Assembly: GCA_026210745.1 (NCBI GenBank)
Contig: CP110632.1
Span: forward strand, 248,001 to 312,000
Length of the DNA: 64,000 nucleotides
Source of the DNA: Exobasidium rhododendri
Taxonomy: Eukaryota > Basidiomycota > Exobasidiomycetes > Exobasidiales > Exobasidiaceae
Direction of reading: 5' to 3'
Shown here: positions 41,943-50,977 of the stretch, one piece after another
Numbering within the stretch: position 1 is the first letter of the stretch
Layout: every line of letters starts with the position of its first letter
Notes under the pieces: model-generated
What the model saw: the letters and a program-made list of their open reading frames with translations, nothing else
Told to the model about the DNA's origin: nothing
Database searches by the model: none
Position numbers and translations under genes: made by a program

Positions 41943-42243
41943 CGGCCAAAACAGATGTATCTTACTGCTTGTCTTAGAAGTTCTTGCCTCTACTCTTGCG
42001 TCTTTGAGTTTGTTTTTACTTGCCTGTGAAATCGTTGTGTCTATTTTGTGTGGCTTCTGCAGGCAATGTTGACATAGAGAAGAATGTCGTCAGGAGGAAC
42101 TGATGGCACCAGGGCAAGAGTGTGGAGAGGGGAAAAGCCACGCGTGGAGACTATATTGCCAATAACGAATTTGACCAAACTAGATTCTCATCTCGAGCAC
42201 GGCCTGCCTCCTGACCTATTTGACGATCACTAGCAAGACAGTT
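41943..42243. other. Intergenic between PDI and RTF2
   Basis: About 300 bp between two plus-strand genes. The stretch just before the RTF2 ATG has no other in-frame ATG. Confidence 0.5.
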
Positions 42244-43287
42244 ATGGTGAGCCAATCGTCAGAAACAGCCGGCCCATCAACTAAGCTGACTCACACAATA
42301 TTCTCTTCTCCACAGGGAAACGATGGAGGAACGGTAGTGCGAAGGGCCGATCTGGTCCGAGTCAAAGAGGATGGAAGGGCCAACGTCGATCCAGCCATTC
42401 TGAACAAAGTGCTCGCCACCACCTGCTGCCTCTCATCTGCAGTACTAGCCAATCCCGTCGTTTCTGACAGTCTAGGGCGCCTCTACAACAAAGACAGTGT
42501 AGTCAAGTACCTACTCAAGAAAGGCGAGTCTGATTCGAAGCATGCGAAGAGCCAAGAAGACAATGTAGCCGGTCATCTGCGTGGTCTCAAAGATGTGAAA
42601 GAACTTCGACTGGCACCCAATCTGGCAGCAAGTCGTGCTCTATCAAGTGAAGAAGAGCTACCTGCACCGTTTGCGTGTCCTCTCACGCAACGAGAGATGA
42701 ATGGCAAGCACCGATTCGTGTATCTGGCTACTTGTGGTTGCGTCATGAGCGAGTCTGGACTTCGCGCAGTGGTAGCTGAGCATGCTAGAGATGACGAGAA
42801 TATGTCCTCCTGCCCGAATTGTGGATCCGCATTCTCTACCCACACTATAGGGAAGCGGGGCATACAGGCTGGAGGAGATGTGGTGATAATCAATGGCACC
42901 GATGCCGAGATAGAGGCGATGCGGGAGGAGATGGAAAAGAGGAGGGAGGTAGAAATTGCTCGAAAGAAAGAGCTCAAGTCTCAATCTAAGGATCTTACAG
43001 TGGAAGAGAGCAACGAGAGGCGCCTCAAGAAGGAGGAGAAGAGGAAAAGGAAGGTAGAAGTGGTTAAAATGCTCGAGAAAGAAGAGAAAAGAGTACGAAG
43101 AGGCGAGACGAATGGCGGGCACTTGATGCCCACTACAGTGGCAGGGATAGTTGCTGCCGAGGCCAAGATGCAGACGAAGCCCGGCAAGGAGATGAGTGCA
43201 GCAATGAGAAGTATATACGGGCTCGACAAGCCTAAGCAGACTGGAGAGACTTGGATGACTCGAGGCACATTCAATCGTTTTGCCTGA
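42244..43287 (+). CDS. RTF2: Replication termination factor 2 homologue (Rtf2), first exon is only ATG
   Basis: The ATG at 42244-42246 is followed directly by a GTGAGC donor. The 69-bp intron ends CACAG at 42315 and exon 2 (42316-43287) begins GGAAACGATGGAGG. The protein (324 residues) thus starts MGNDGGTVVRRADLV, the conserved Rtf2 beginning (MGxDGG). A RING-like Rtf2 domain follows: TTCCLSSAVLANPVVSDSLG, PFACPLTQREMNGKHRFVYL, ATCGCVMSESGLRAV and SCPNCGSAF. The C-terminal half is a Lys/Glu-rich helix. Rtf2 acts at stalled replication forks and has been tied to RNA splicing in fission yeast. The intron has no in-frame stop and a length divisible by three, so retention would add 23 residues. 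Confidence 0.92.
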   Translation: MVSQSSETAGPSTKLTHTIFSSPQGNDGGTVVRRADLVRVKEDGRANVDPAILNKVLATTCCLSSAVLANPVVSDSLGRLYNKDSVVKYLLKKGESDSKHAKSQEDNVAGHLRGLKDVKELRLAPNLAASRALSSEEELPAPFACPLTQREMNGKHRFVYLATCGCVMSESGLRAVVAEHARDDENMSSCPNCGSAFSTHTIGKRGIQAGGDVVIINGTDAEIEAMREEMEKRREVEIARKKELKSQSKDLTVEESNERRLKKEEKRKRKVEVVKMLEKEEKRVRRGETNGGHLMPTTVAGIVAAEAKMQTKPGKEMSAAMRSIYGLDKPKQTGETWMTRGTFNRFA

Positions 43288-43385
43288 ATGGTCAGTCTAT
43301 GCACAGGGGCCGCATTGTAATTGTATAGTTTTGTATCATCATCGTGAGGGTATTGTTACAAGTTGCATGCTCTTTCTTTCGCGCT

Positions 43386-44936
43386 TCATAGCGTTCCCCA
43401 CAGCTTGAATGTGCGGCTCCACTCTCCGCTTGCCAAGTATTGGCCATCGGAGGAAATGTCGACACTCATTGCTTTGCCGGCATCTCCACTCAAGGATCGT
43501 AGCAATTGCCAATCATCAGCCGACCAAATCTTGACCAAGCCGTCATATCCACTCGTTGCCAGGTAGGAAGATGACTTGGGTAGCGCCACACCGAGGTCCC
43601 TTTTCGCACCATAGCCATCTTGTGATTGTCTCTGGTCTGCGTCGCCGTTCGCCACGACGCTATCGACTACCCCCTTCTCACTTGCACTGTCCGATCCTGC
43701 AAGCTTGCCGACCTCATCTGCACTTCTAAAGAACCTGACGTCCGAACAGCTACTCGTATGCGCTGGTATCGAGTAGATGTTCTTGAGTTGACGAAGATCC
43801 CAGACTTTGACGAAATCATCACCACTTGCCGTTGCGAGGACGAAACCGTTCGCATTGAAGTCGATGGATAAAATTTCGCGAGCATGACCATCCAGGATCA
43901 TGGCTGTCCTGCCGGTCCTTAGATCCCAGATCCTACCTAACGCATCGAGTCCTCCTGATGCTAGTAGGGCACCGTCTGACTGGAAAGACACTGCATAGAC
44001 TTCCTTGGAATGGCCCTCCTGGATGAGCAACTCCTTTTGCGTAGCCACATCCCAAAGCCGCCAAGTCCCGTCAAAGGAGGCAGAAGCAAGGTACTTGCCG
44101 GAAGGATGGAAATCTACCCGGGCAACTCGAGCAGCATGTCCCGACAGGGTGGATATTGGTCGATCTTGCGCTAGATTCCATAGGTGTATCTTTGAATCTG
44201 CGGCACCCGTGGCCAGATTAAGTTCTGTTTCCGACTGCGATAGAGTGGCTTGAGGATGCCATGCTAGTCCGCCTACCTTATCATTGTGACCTCGCAGTGT
44301 CATCTTCTGCTTCGCACTTGGTATTTCCCACAACTTCACGCCACCGCTCCAGCTCCCCGTTCCAAGGAGCTTCCCGTTCGGACTGAATCGTACAATGCTG
44401 ATCGGTCGACTGTCACCAATTTGAGATCCTAGATTGGTGTACGTGCGCAGCGGAGCATATATCTCTTTTCGGGTGGATAATATCCTAGATAGCGGTATCG
44501 ATGCCTGCATCTTCTGCAGTGCTATCCGCTTTGCTGCCTCTCGAAGTGAGTACCTTGCAATGTCTTGCCTTGCATGCAGTAGACTTTGTGACCCTTCTGT
44601 GAAGAATTCGTCTTCCTCTTCCTCACTCTCCTCACTCTCGCTCTTGATCTCCTCCATCGCACCCCCACTTTCTTGCGTCTTCTTCACTAGCACTTCCCTC
44701 AATCTCTCTCTTCGATCTGGTCTTCGCTCCCCAAATATCGTCACCGGTTCTCCTATGTCTCTTAATCGTTGCCGCACCTTGGCATCGTCAGTGGGAATGG
44801 CCATCGTCCTACCCCTCTTGCGAGCATCCAGCATCTCCAGTACAGCGGCATCACCTGCGCGAGCTGCCGACGTGCTTGGCGCATTCTGGAGCTCCTCCGT
44901 CGTAAGCCCATCGACGTCCATACCATCATCTGACAT
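43386..44936 (-). CDS. PRP4: U4/U6 snRNP protein Prp4 (WD40)
   Basis: One exon, 516 residues. The N-terminal splicing-factor motif is present: DDAKVRQRLRDIGEPVTIFG followed by ERRPDRRERLREVLV. A helix then leads to seven WD40 repeats, e.g. SIVRFSPNGKLLGTGSWSG, VKLWEIPSAKQKMTLRGH, ATGAADSKIHLWNL and YLASASFDGTWRLWDV. The protein ends in a repeat with DGQYLASGEWSRTFKLW. Prp4 (PRPF4) joins Prp3 and the cyclophilin on the U4/U6 di-snRNP and is needed for tri-snRNP assembly. A Ser/Asp-rich insert of ~35 residues interrupts the fifth-sixth repeats. The stop is 98 bp from RTF2's, and the start is 188 bp from the U2AF large-subunit gene. Confidence 0.95.
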   Translation of the reverse strand: MSDDGMDVDGLTTEELQNAPSTSAARAGDAAVLEMLDARKRGRTMAIPTDDAKVRQRLRDIGEPVTIFGERRPDRRERLREVLVKKTQESGGAMEEIKSESEESEEEEDEFFTEGSQSLLHARQDIARYSLREAAKRIALQKMQASIPLSRILSTRKEIYAPLRTYTNLGSQIGDSRPISIVRFSPNGKLLGTGSWSGGVKLWEIPSAKQKMTLRGHNDKVGGLAWHPQATLSQSETELNLATGAADSKIHLWNLAQDRPISTLSGHAARVARVDFHPSGKYLASASFDGTWRLWDVATQKELLIQEGHSKEVYAVSFQSDGALLASGGLDALGRIWDLRTGRTAMILDGHAREILSIDFNANGFVLATASGDDFVKVWDLRQLKNIYSIPAHTSSCSDVRFFRSADEVGKLAGSDSASEKGVVDSVVANGDADQRQSQDGYGAKRDLGVALPKSSSYLATSGYDGLVKIWSADDWQLLRSLSGDAGKAMSVDISSDGQYLASGEWSRTFKLWGTL

Positions 44937-45124
44937 GATGCTTCAGGCCCTCCGAGGAGAGGAAGGTCGAGTAGGGAGGGGGGGGGAGGAAAGTGCAATG
45001 CCAGAAGTTGTAGAAGGTTAAGGCACGTGAAGAGCTGTTACTCATTTGAGGTGATGTGAGCGTCAATTGTAACAAGGTCTTCACAACACGAAGAAGTAAT
45101 ATTCTCTTCCCTATACTATCCCTC
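44937..45124. promoter_or_regulatory. Compact divergent promoter, PRP4 / U2AF large subunit
   Basis: Only 188 bp separate the two start codons of two spliceosomal genes. It contains a run of G (44978-44986, interrupting a G/A-rich stretch) on the plus strand. A shared bidirectional promoter is inferred from the spacing. Confidence 0.6.
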
Positions 45125-47017
45125 ATGAGCAGTCATTACGGGGATGTGGGCGGAGAAAGCCGACATGGAGACAGAGGTATGTGGACTCCGCTGAGAAGGA
45201 GGTGGGTTTTGCTGTTGGCTGGTGCTGATCAATCTCTCTGGTGGATGTTGTCTTGTTCATCAGATCGGGATACTCGACGGCGCCTTCCAGAAGAAGACGA
45301 CCGGTCTAGAAGGAGGAGAGGTGGAGAGGACGAGGTAGATGACCGGAGAGGAGGACCGAGACCACGTCGAGACTACGAGTATGACCGAAGAGGTCCACCT
45401 AGAAGGCAAGAAGATTACGGAAGAGGGGGACGGGAACCTTACGGTTATGACGCCCGAGGAGGAAGAGGCGGAGGAGGAGGAGGATATGGTGGTGGCTATG
45501 GCGGCGGCGGCGGTGGTGGTGGATACGGGGGGAGAGAGCATGGTGACTACTACGGTGGTGGTGGCCAGCGTGACGACAGAGGTCGAGATAACACCTGGAG
45601 AGATGCAGGACCCAGAGAGCCTAGTCCTGCCTTAAGGAGAAGTCCCACCCCCCCTGGCACAAGACCGATCAGCGAGAGAGTGCGAAAGAATAGCAAATGG
45701 AACATCCCACCTTCTGGATTCGAGGCAGTGACGCCGATGCAAGCGAAAGCGACGGGTCTGTTTGGGATTCCCGGACAGTCACGGACGTTAGGTGTGCCTG
45801 GACCAGCAATTGGAAGAGATGAGCATGGACAAATGATCGTTCCCAACAATCTTCCGCCGATCCACGTATCTGACATGGCAGCTCTCACTGCTGGAGCAAA
45901 TCAGAATAATCGACAGTCAAGGAGACTTTATGTAGGCAACATCGGCTTCGACTCCAACGAGCATAATCTGTGCGCATACTTCAACCAAAAGATGAAAGAG
46001 ATGAATTTCATCACGGAAGACCACGGTGATCCAGCTATTGCCGCCCAGGTGAATCCAGAAAAGGGTTATGCTTTCGTTGAATTTCGGAGTATCGAGGAGG
46101 CGACGAATGCAATGTCCTTTGACGGTATTGTTTTTCAAGGCGCAAGCTTGAAGATTCGCAGGCCGAAAGATTATGCCGGTCCAGATGTCAATCCGCCCGC
46201 CGCAATACATGTCCCCGGAGTGATCTCCACTAACGTGCCGGACGGACCCAATAAGATCTACATCGGGGGACTGCCGACGTATCTGAACGAAGAACAAGTC
46301 ATTGAATTGTTGAAGTCGTTTGGAGAACTTCGAAGCTTTAATCTTGTGCGGGAATCAGGCGTAAACGGTATGAGTAAAGGTTTTGCCTTTTGCGAGTATG
46401 TTGATCCAGCGTTGACAGAGTTAGCTTGTCAAGGATTGCACGACATGGAATTGGGTGACAAAAGGTTGGTCGTACAAAAGGCTAGCCAGGGAAACGCTGC
46501 CCCTAGAGTGATTGGCGGCGGTGATAATGGCGGAGGAGCCTCCTTGCTGGGTGGTAGTGCTGCCTTGCAAGGAATCGGACAAGGTGGAGCAGAGCCCACA
46601 ACGGCTATGACGCTCCTCAACATGGTCACACCCGAAGAGCTGATGAATGACGAAGAGTATGGTGAGATTGTGGAAGACATCAGAGAAGAGTGCGGTAAAT
46701 ACGGCAATGTATTGGATGTGCGAATCCCCAGACCCGAAGCAACATCAAGGGGAGCAGCAGCGCAGACGTGGAAGCAGACAAAGGGAGGAGAAGCCGTGGA
46801 AGAGCAAGCAAAGGAACGTGATGGCGTAGGAAGAGTCTTTGTCAAGTTCTCTCAAGTGGAAGAATGCAAGAAAGCACTGGAGGCAATTGCGGGGAGATCG
46901 TTCAATTCTCGAATCATCATTGCTGCGTACATCGAAGAAGCCACTTATCCGGAAGACGAAGATGGTGGGCAAGACGCAGAGCAGACGAAAGTGCAAGCAA
47001 CAGGGTCTGCTCTGTGA
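45125..47017 (+). CDS. Splicing factor U2AF large subunit (U2AF65)
   Basis: Two exons (45125-45176, 45264-47017) encode 601 residues; the 87-bp intron has a GTATGT donor and CAG acceptor. The N-terminus is an RS/RD-rich region then a long Gly/Tyr/Arg-rich stretch (GGYGGGYGGG). Next comes the U2AF35-binding/SF1 linker with SKWNIPPSGFEAVTPMQAKA. Three RRMs follow: RRM1 with RRLYVGNIGFD and KGYAFVEFRSIEEA; RRM2 with NKIYIGGLPTYLNEEQVIEL and KGFAFCEYVD; and a C-terminal U2AF-homology motif with NMVTPEELMNDEEYGEIVED and GRVFVKFSQVEECKKALEA. The protein recognises the polypyrimidine tract at 3' splice sites. The Gly-rich insert is longer than in human U2AF65 (475 residues). Confidence 0.94.
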   Translation: MSSHYGDVGGESRHGDRGMWTPLRRRWVLLLAGADQSLWWMLSCSSDRDTRRRLPEEDDRSRRRRGGEDEVDDRRGGPRPRRDYEYDRRGPPRRQEDYGRGGREPYGYDARGGRGGGGGGYGGGYGGGGGGGGYGGREHGDYYGGGGQRDDRGRDNTWRDAGPREPSPALRRSPTPPGTRPISERVRKNSKWNIPPSGFEAVTPMQAKATGLFGIPGQSRTLGVPGPAIGRDEHGQMIVPNNLPPIHVSDMAALTAGANQNNRQSRRLYVGNIGFDSNEHNLCAYFNQKMKEMNFITEDHGDPAIAAQVNPEKGYAFVEFRSIEEATNAMSFDGIVFQGASLKIRRPKDYAGPDVNPPAAIHVPGVISTNVPDGPNKIYIGGLPTYLNEEQVIELLKSFGELRSFNLVRESGVNGMSKGFAFCEYVDPALTELACQGLHDMELGDKRLVVQKASQGNAAPRVIGGGDNGGGASLLGGSAALQGIGQGGAEPTTAMTLLNMVTPEELMNDEEYGEIVEDIREECGKYGNVLDVRIPRPEATSRGAAAQTWKQTKGGEAVEEQAKERDGVGRVFVKFSQVEECKKALEAIAGRSFNSRIIIAAYIEEATYPEDEDGGQDAEQTKVQATGSAL

Positions 47018-47561
47018 TATTAATTTCCCCTAACACCGATGTAGTGCATCCAAAAGTAATTCCATGTGTTGTTTCGAAGGAAAAGGACTTGTATTCTGTG
47101 CTTCTACACAGTACTAAACATGAGCTTGAGAGAAAAGGGGTGGCAAGCTTGACCTCGAATGGCGCAAAGACGTGTTAAGATCTGGCACCCCGTTGAGGTG
47201 CTCCATAACTCCCTTGCGCGCTAGTGTAAACATGGAATCGGGTGAGGAGACTGCGAATGTGTTGTTCTTCTAAACAGCACCATAGAAGGGGAGCCTTTCC
47301 TTTCCCCTCTTTCTGCCTCTCCTTTGTATACACCTTAGCACGGCAGCACTATCAAGAGACTATCGAGAGTCGGACGAAAAAGGCTCCGCCGCCTAAATTT
47401 CTCCAAGTGAAAAGGGATATCCGAAGGAAGAAGGATCGGGCCGAGATTCTAGGACCCCTCTTCATGAGTGTCGATAATAGTCGACCATCGATCTCATCTG
47501 TGCACGAATTCCCTCTTCACCTAACTCCAGCGGCAGCAGCAGCATAGTAGAATCTGGCAAG
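47018..47561. other. Intergenic between U2AF large subunit and ALG5
   Basis: About 545 bp; a pyrimidine-rich block near 47296-47325 precedes ALG5. No ORF or RNA gene recognised. Confidence 0.5.
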
Positions 47562-48948
47562 ATGTCGTGCTGTGCGGAGCATCAAGTCTTGAGCTCTGCT
47601 CCCGCTTTTATCCTCCAGTCGTGGACCACGTCGCCTTACCTGACTACTCTTCTGCTAGGTCCGCCTCTCCTTCTACTGATCTTACTTTACCCCGCGCTTG
47701 TCTACCTATCACCCGGGAGGACGACACTATCGACCGATGCATACTTCTATGTCACCGCACAGGATCCAAAAGGTCTACTGCCACTTCCAAAATTGGTAGA
47801 GGAGAGCAAGGAAGGTGATGAGGCCGTTCAATTATCGGTGGTTATCCCTGCATTCAATGAAACAAGTCGATTACCCAAGATGCTCAAGGAGACAATCTCA
47901 CATCTAGAAGAGTTACGAACAAAAGGAAAGAATGTAATGGGTGACGAGACGGCAGCAGGAAAGCAAGCAAATGGACATTCGCATAGCTCTTCTGTCAAGG
48001 CAGCCCTACAAGGCCCTCTCTCATCGTACGAAATTCTCATCATCGATGATGGGTCAAGGGACGGAACAGTCAAGGAAGCACTCGCATTTGCAAACATGAG
48101 GAAAGACTTAGAAATAAGGCTGATTAAGATGGGGAGAAACTGTGGAAAGGGAGCGGCAGTGCGACATGGTGTCCTCCATTCTCGCGGTCATCTCGTCATC
48201 TTTTGCGATGCAGATGGAGCCACTCGATTTTCCGATTTGAGCGTACTGGCAAAGGAGATGAATCGCATCATCACGCCAGCAGGCCATGGCATTGTCTGTG
48301 GAAGCAGAGCGCACCTGGTCGGCAGTGAAGCAGTGGTCAAGGTGAGTGCTGTATCTTCGCTAATGAAGGATCGTAGAGTATTTACATACTCCTTCTTTGG
48401 CTACTTTATACCAGCGCTCCTTTGTTCGAAATCTGCTCATGCACTCTTTTCACATTGTTCTGTCGCTACTCATGCGTCCACCCAACCCTTTCGTCATCTT
48501 CCGTCGTTTGACAGGTTCTTCGTTCGGCTCCCGTCAATCTCTTCCCAGCCAACCGCCGATCAAAGATACTCAATGTGGCTTCAAGCTATTCTCAAGGCAG
48601 AGTGCCAAGGCCATCTTCCCCCTTTCGCACATCGATAGATGGATCTTTGACGTGGAGCTGCTGCTGCTAGCCGAGATGGCTTCCTCTCGTACCCTGATCG
48701 AAAAGGGTGCCTCGGCGGACTGGTCAAGTGTAGGTGAGAAGGAGAGGCGTGATCCCTTGCAGCATTTGCCCTTACCAATTGGCGAGGTAGCTGTCGAATG
48801 GAGAGAGGTGGAAGGCAGCAAGATCGACTTGCTCAAGGACAGTATAGGTATGGCGTTAGACCTGCTCGTCATCCGTCTTAATTACGCCCTAGGACGTTGG
48901 AAGACGCCATCAACCATCAGTACTGCAAAGGGGTCATCGTGCTGTTGA
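47562..48948 (+). CDS. ALG5: Dolichyl-phosphate beta-glucosyltransferase Alg5
   Basis: Two exons (47562-48341, 48415-48948) encode 437 residues; the 73-bp intron has GTGAGT and CAG ends. An N-terminal hydrophobic segment (TTLLLGPPLLLLILLYPALV) anchors it to the ER. The GT-A family-2 glycosyltransferase core shows LSVVIPAFNETSRLPKML, EILIIDDGSRDGT, GRNCGKGAAVRHGVL and the metal-binding FCDADGATRFSDL. Exon 2 carries RSFVRNLLMHSFHIVLSLL, IKDTQCGFKLFSR and HIDRWIFDVELLLLAE. Alg5 makes dolichyl-phosphate-glucose on the cytosolic ER face for N-glycan precursor completion. A ~20-28-residue stretch before IKDTQCGFK is absent from relatives as I remember them; a second small intron or a true insertion would explain it. 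Confidence 0.94.
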
Positions 48949-49127
48949 TGATGCAATACAATGACAGACATCTAAATCTTCTGGTTTGTGCGTATGATTG
49001 AATAGTGTACAGTTGTAAGCGCAGAATGGTGATGATGTTCAATTGTTCCTGTAGGGGGAAGAGAGAGAGGAGAAGGAGTAAGTGTGAGCTGCCTTTACGT
49101 GCTCTTGCTATCGCTCATCACCACCAC

Positions 49128-49603
49128 TTACAGCGTAAATTTATGACCACACTTCGTGCAGGTATAAAACAGAGTCGAGCCTTCATCTACCGACCGAATC
49201 TGTACATTCACAAACGTCATCTCCTCTTCTGTACCACATTTCGGACACATCTCCTTGATAGTGGCTTGCTGAGGCTGGTCATCTTCGCTGATCTTTGCGG
49301 TATGAACGAGCTGTCTAGCTTGTCGAAGCGCTGACGGGAAAGCAGAAGGATGCGAGCGAGTCGTTATAGTCAAGTTGTCGTAGACTAAGGGGGACAAGCA
49401 GAAGACGAAGAAGCTTTCAGTATTGAATGCTATAGACGTTAAAGAATTAGGACATGAAGAATCAACTCACTGCTTGCATCCTGTGTCATGCCACAGGGTT
49501 CACATTTAATGATGTCCTCGTCACCGGGCACGTCTAGTAAAGAACCACACGAAGGACAGAAGAGGAGCGAGCCGATCTTGTCAGGCAGCATCTTTGTCGA
49601 CAT
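49128..49603 (-). CDS. RPA12: RNA polymerase I subunit Rpa12 (A12.2)
   Basis: Two exons (49603-49471, 49384-49128) encode 129 residues, close to the yeast length of 125. The 86-bp intron has GTGAGT and TAG ends. The N-terminal zinc ribbon is CPSCGSLL with CEPCG. The C-terminal ribbon is of the TFIIS type: MCPKCGTEEEMTFVNVQIRS and DEGSTLFYTCTKCGHKFTL. The RSxDEGxTxFYxC segment carries the Asp-Glu pair that reaches the polymerase active site for RNA cleavage. The subunit supports Pol I proofreading and termination on rDNA. The ATG at 49603 is the first one compatible with the family start. Confidence 0.95.
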
Positions 49604-49883
49604 GCTGGTAGCGTCGGTCGTCGTTGGTACGCAGATTAACAAGAAAAGTCAAGGAAGGAAGCTGTTGAAAAAGTTCGGTTCTCTCGCACGTAAAGATTTT
49701 GGGTCAATCGTCAACTAAAGTTTATTATTTAATTTGGAGGCATGAGTGTTTAATATTTGGTGCAGCGTGAACTTTTGTTGGGTGAGTGTGACTCGAGGAG
49801 GGGTGGAAGCATCAGCCATCTTCTGCCATCCACCAAGGTCAAGCAACGAGCGGGACACTTCGTCAAGGCCAGCAAAGGGCAGG

Positions 49884-50923
49884 ATGCAGCTCTACGACAG
49901 CATCCCCGAGCGACTATTTGCATTCATCAAGCGCTCAAATTTGTTCTTTGTAGCTACTGCACCTCTTGAAGGCGGCAGTGTTAATGTTTCCCCCAAGTCG
50001 GCCTTGGGATCTTTTGAAGTCGTGAACGAGAGGCGAGTGAGATACCTCGATCTGACCGGTAGTGGCAACGAGACGATCAGCCATTTGCTTCAACCGGGAA
50101 ATGGTCGTATCACCATCATGTTCGTCAACATTGAAGAGGGTTCACCCAACATCGTTCGTCTTTATGGCAAAGGTGAGTTGACTCTTTCCTTAAGAAAAGC
50201 GTGCTGCCCAGGTGAACTCATCAGTCTCTGAATGCCTCTTGCTCTCCTGTCCCTCGCTCGTCTCTCTCCCTTTGCTTGCTAGGGACTGTTCACGAAAGAC
50301 TCATCACTGGTCCAGAATCAAAATTTGGTGACATGGTTCCCACGAGCCAGACGAAGCCGCCTGGTACTCGTGCTTTAATCGACATATCTGTCCATCTTTG
50401 CACGACTTCGTGCGGATACAGCATCCCCATCTACAAATATGTCAAGGAAAGAAAGATCCTCAGAGACTGGTCTCACACAATGGAAGATTCTACAGATATC
50501 CAAGCTATGGAGAAGAAGTATAAAGTAGAGATTTCCTCGCAAGACTTGTTCTTGGGTACAAACGTCGAGGGTCGGCCTGCTCAGCGCTGGCTGGAAGCTT
50601 ATTGGATCAAATCGAATGCTCTTAGCCTTGACGGCCTGCCCGGCCTGCGCATTTCTCGAGAATTGGCATCAGAAGAGGAGAAAGAAGAGCTGCGGAAGAA
50701 GAAAGCAAGATTTGATCAGCTGGAGGCCCCAAAGGATAATGCCGGCCCGTTTAGGCCGTCCTTGCTCGCTCCGCCGACGTCGACATCGATATCTTCAGCG
50801 ACATCCACTTCCATCAGCACGGAAACGATTCATCTCATTGTTGCCTTCTCGATAGGATGCGCCCTCACAGCTTCTCTTTTTCTCGCTCCGCGCCTCCTTG
50901 GTGTCGCAGTCACTGCTACTTGA
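49884..50923 (+). CDS. PNPOx-fold (FMN-binding split-barrel) protein with C-terminal membrane segment
   Basis: Two exons (49884-50172, 50283-50923) encode 309 residues; the 110-bp intron has GTGAGT and TAG ends. The first ~200 residues look like the pyridoxamine-phosphate-oxidase-like family: LFAFIKRSNLFFVATAPLEG, NVSPKSALGSFEVVNERRV, YLDLTGSGNETISHLLQPG, RITIMFVNIEEG and IVRLYGKGTV. Fungal members of this kind (cytosolic 'PPOX-domain' proteins) have unproven functions and need not be vitamin B6 enzymes. The C-terminus has a Ser/Thr linker and a hydrophobic stretch (TIHLIVAFSIGCALTASLFL), suggesting a tail anchor. The frame extends upstream only from a GTG, so the ATG at 49884 was used. Its stop is 54 bp from that of the converging neighbour. 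Confidence 0.85.
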
Positions 50924-50977
50924 TATTGTAATTTACACTCGTACAGGATGTGTTGTGTATTTGTACAGATGTTCTTC

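Noticed and set aside
42220-42246. Upstream extension of RTF2 from 42220
   Set aside because: The codon there is TTG, not ATG; the ATG at 42244 with splicing gives the conserved Rtf2 start.
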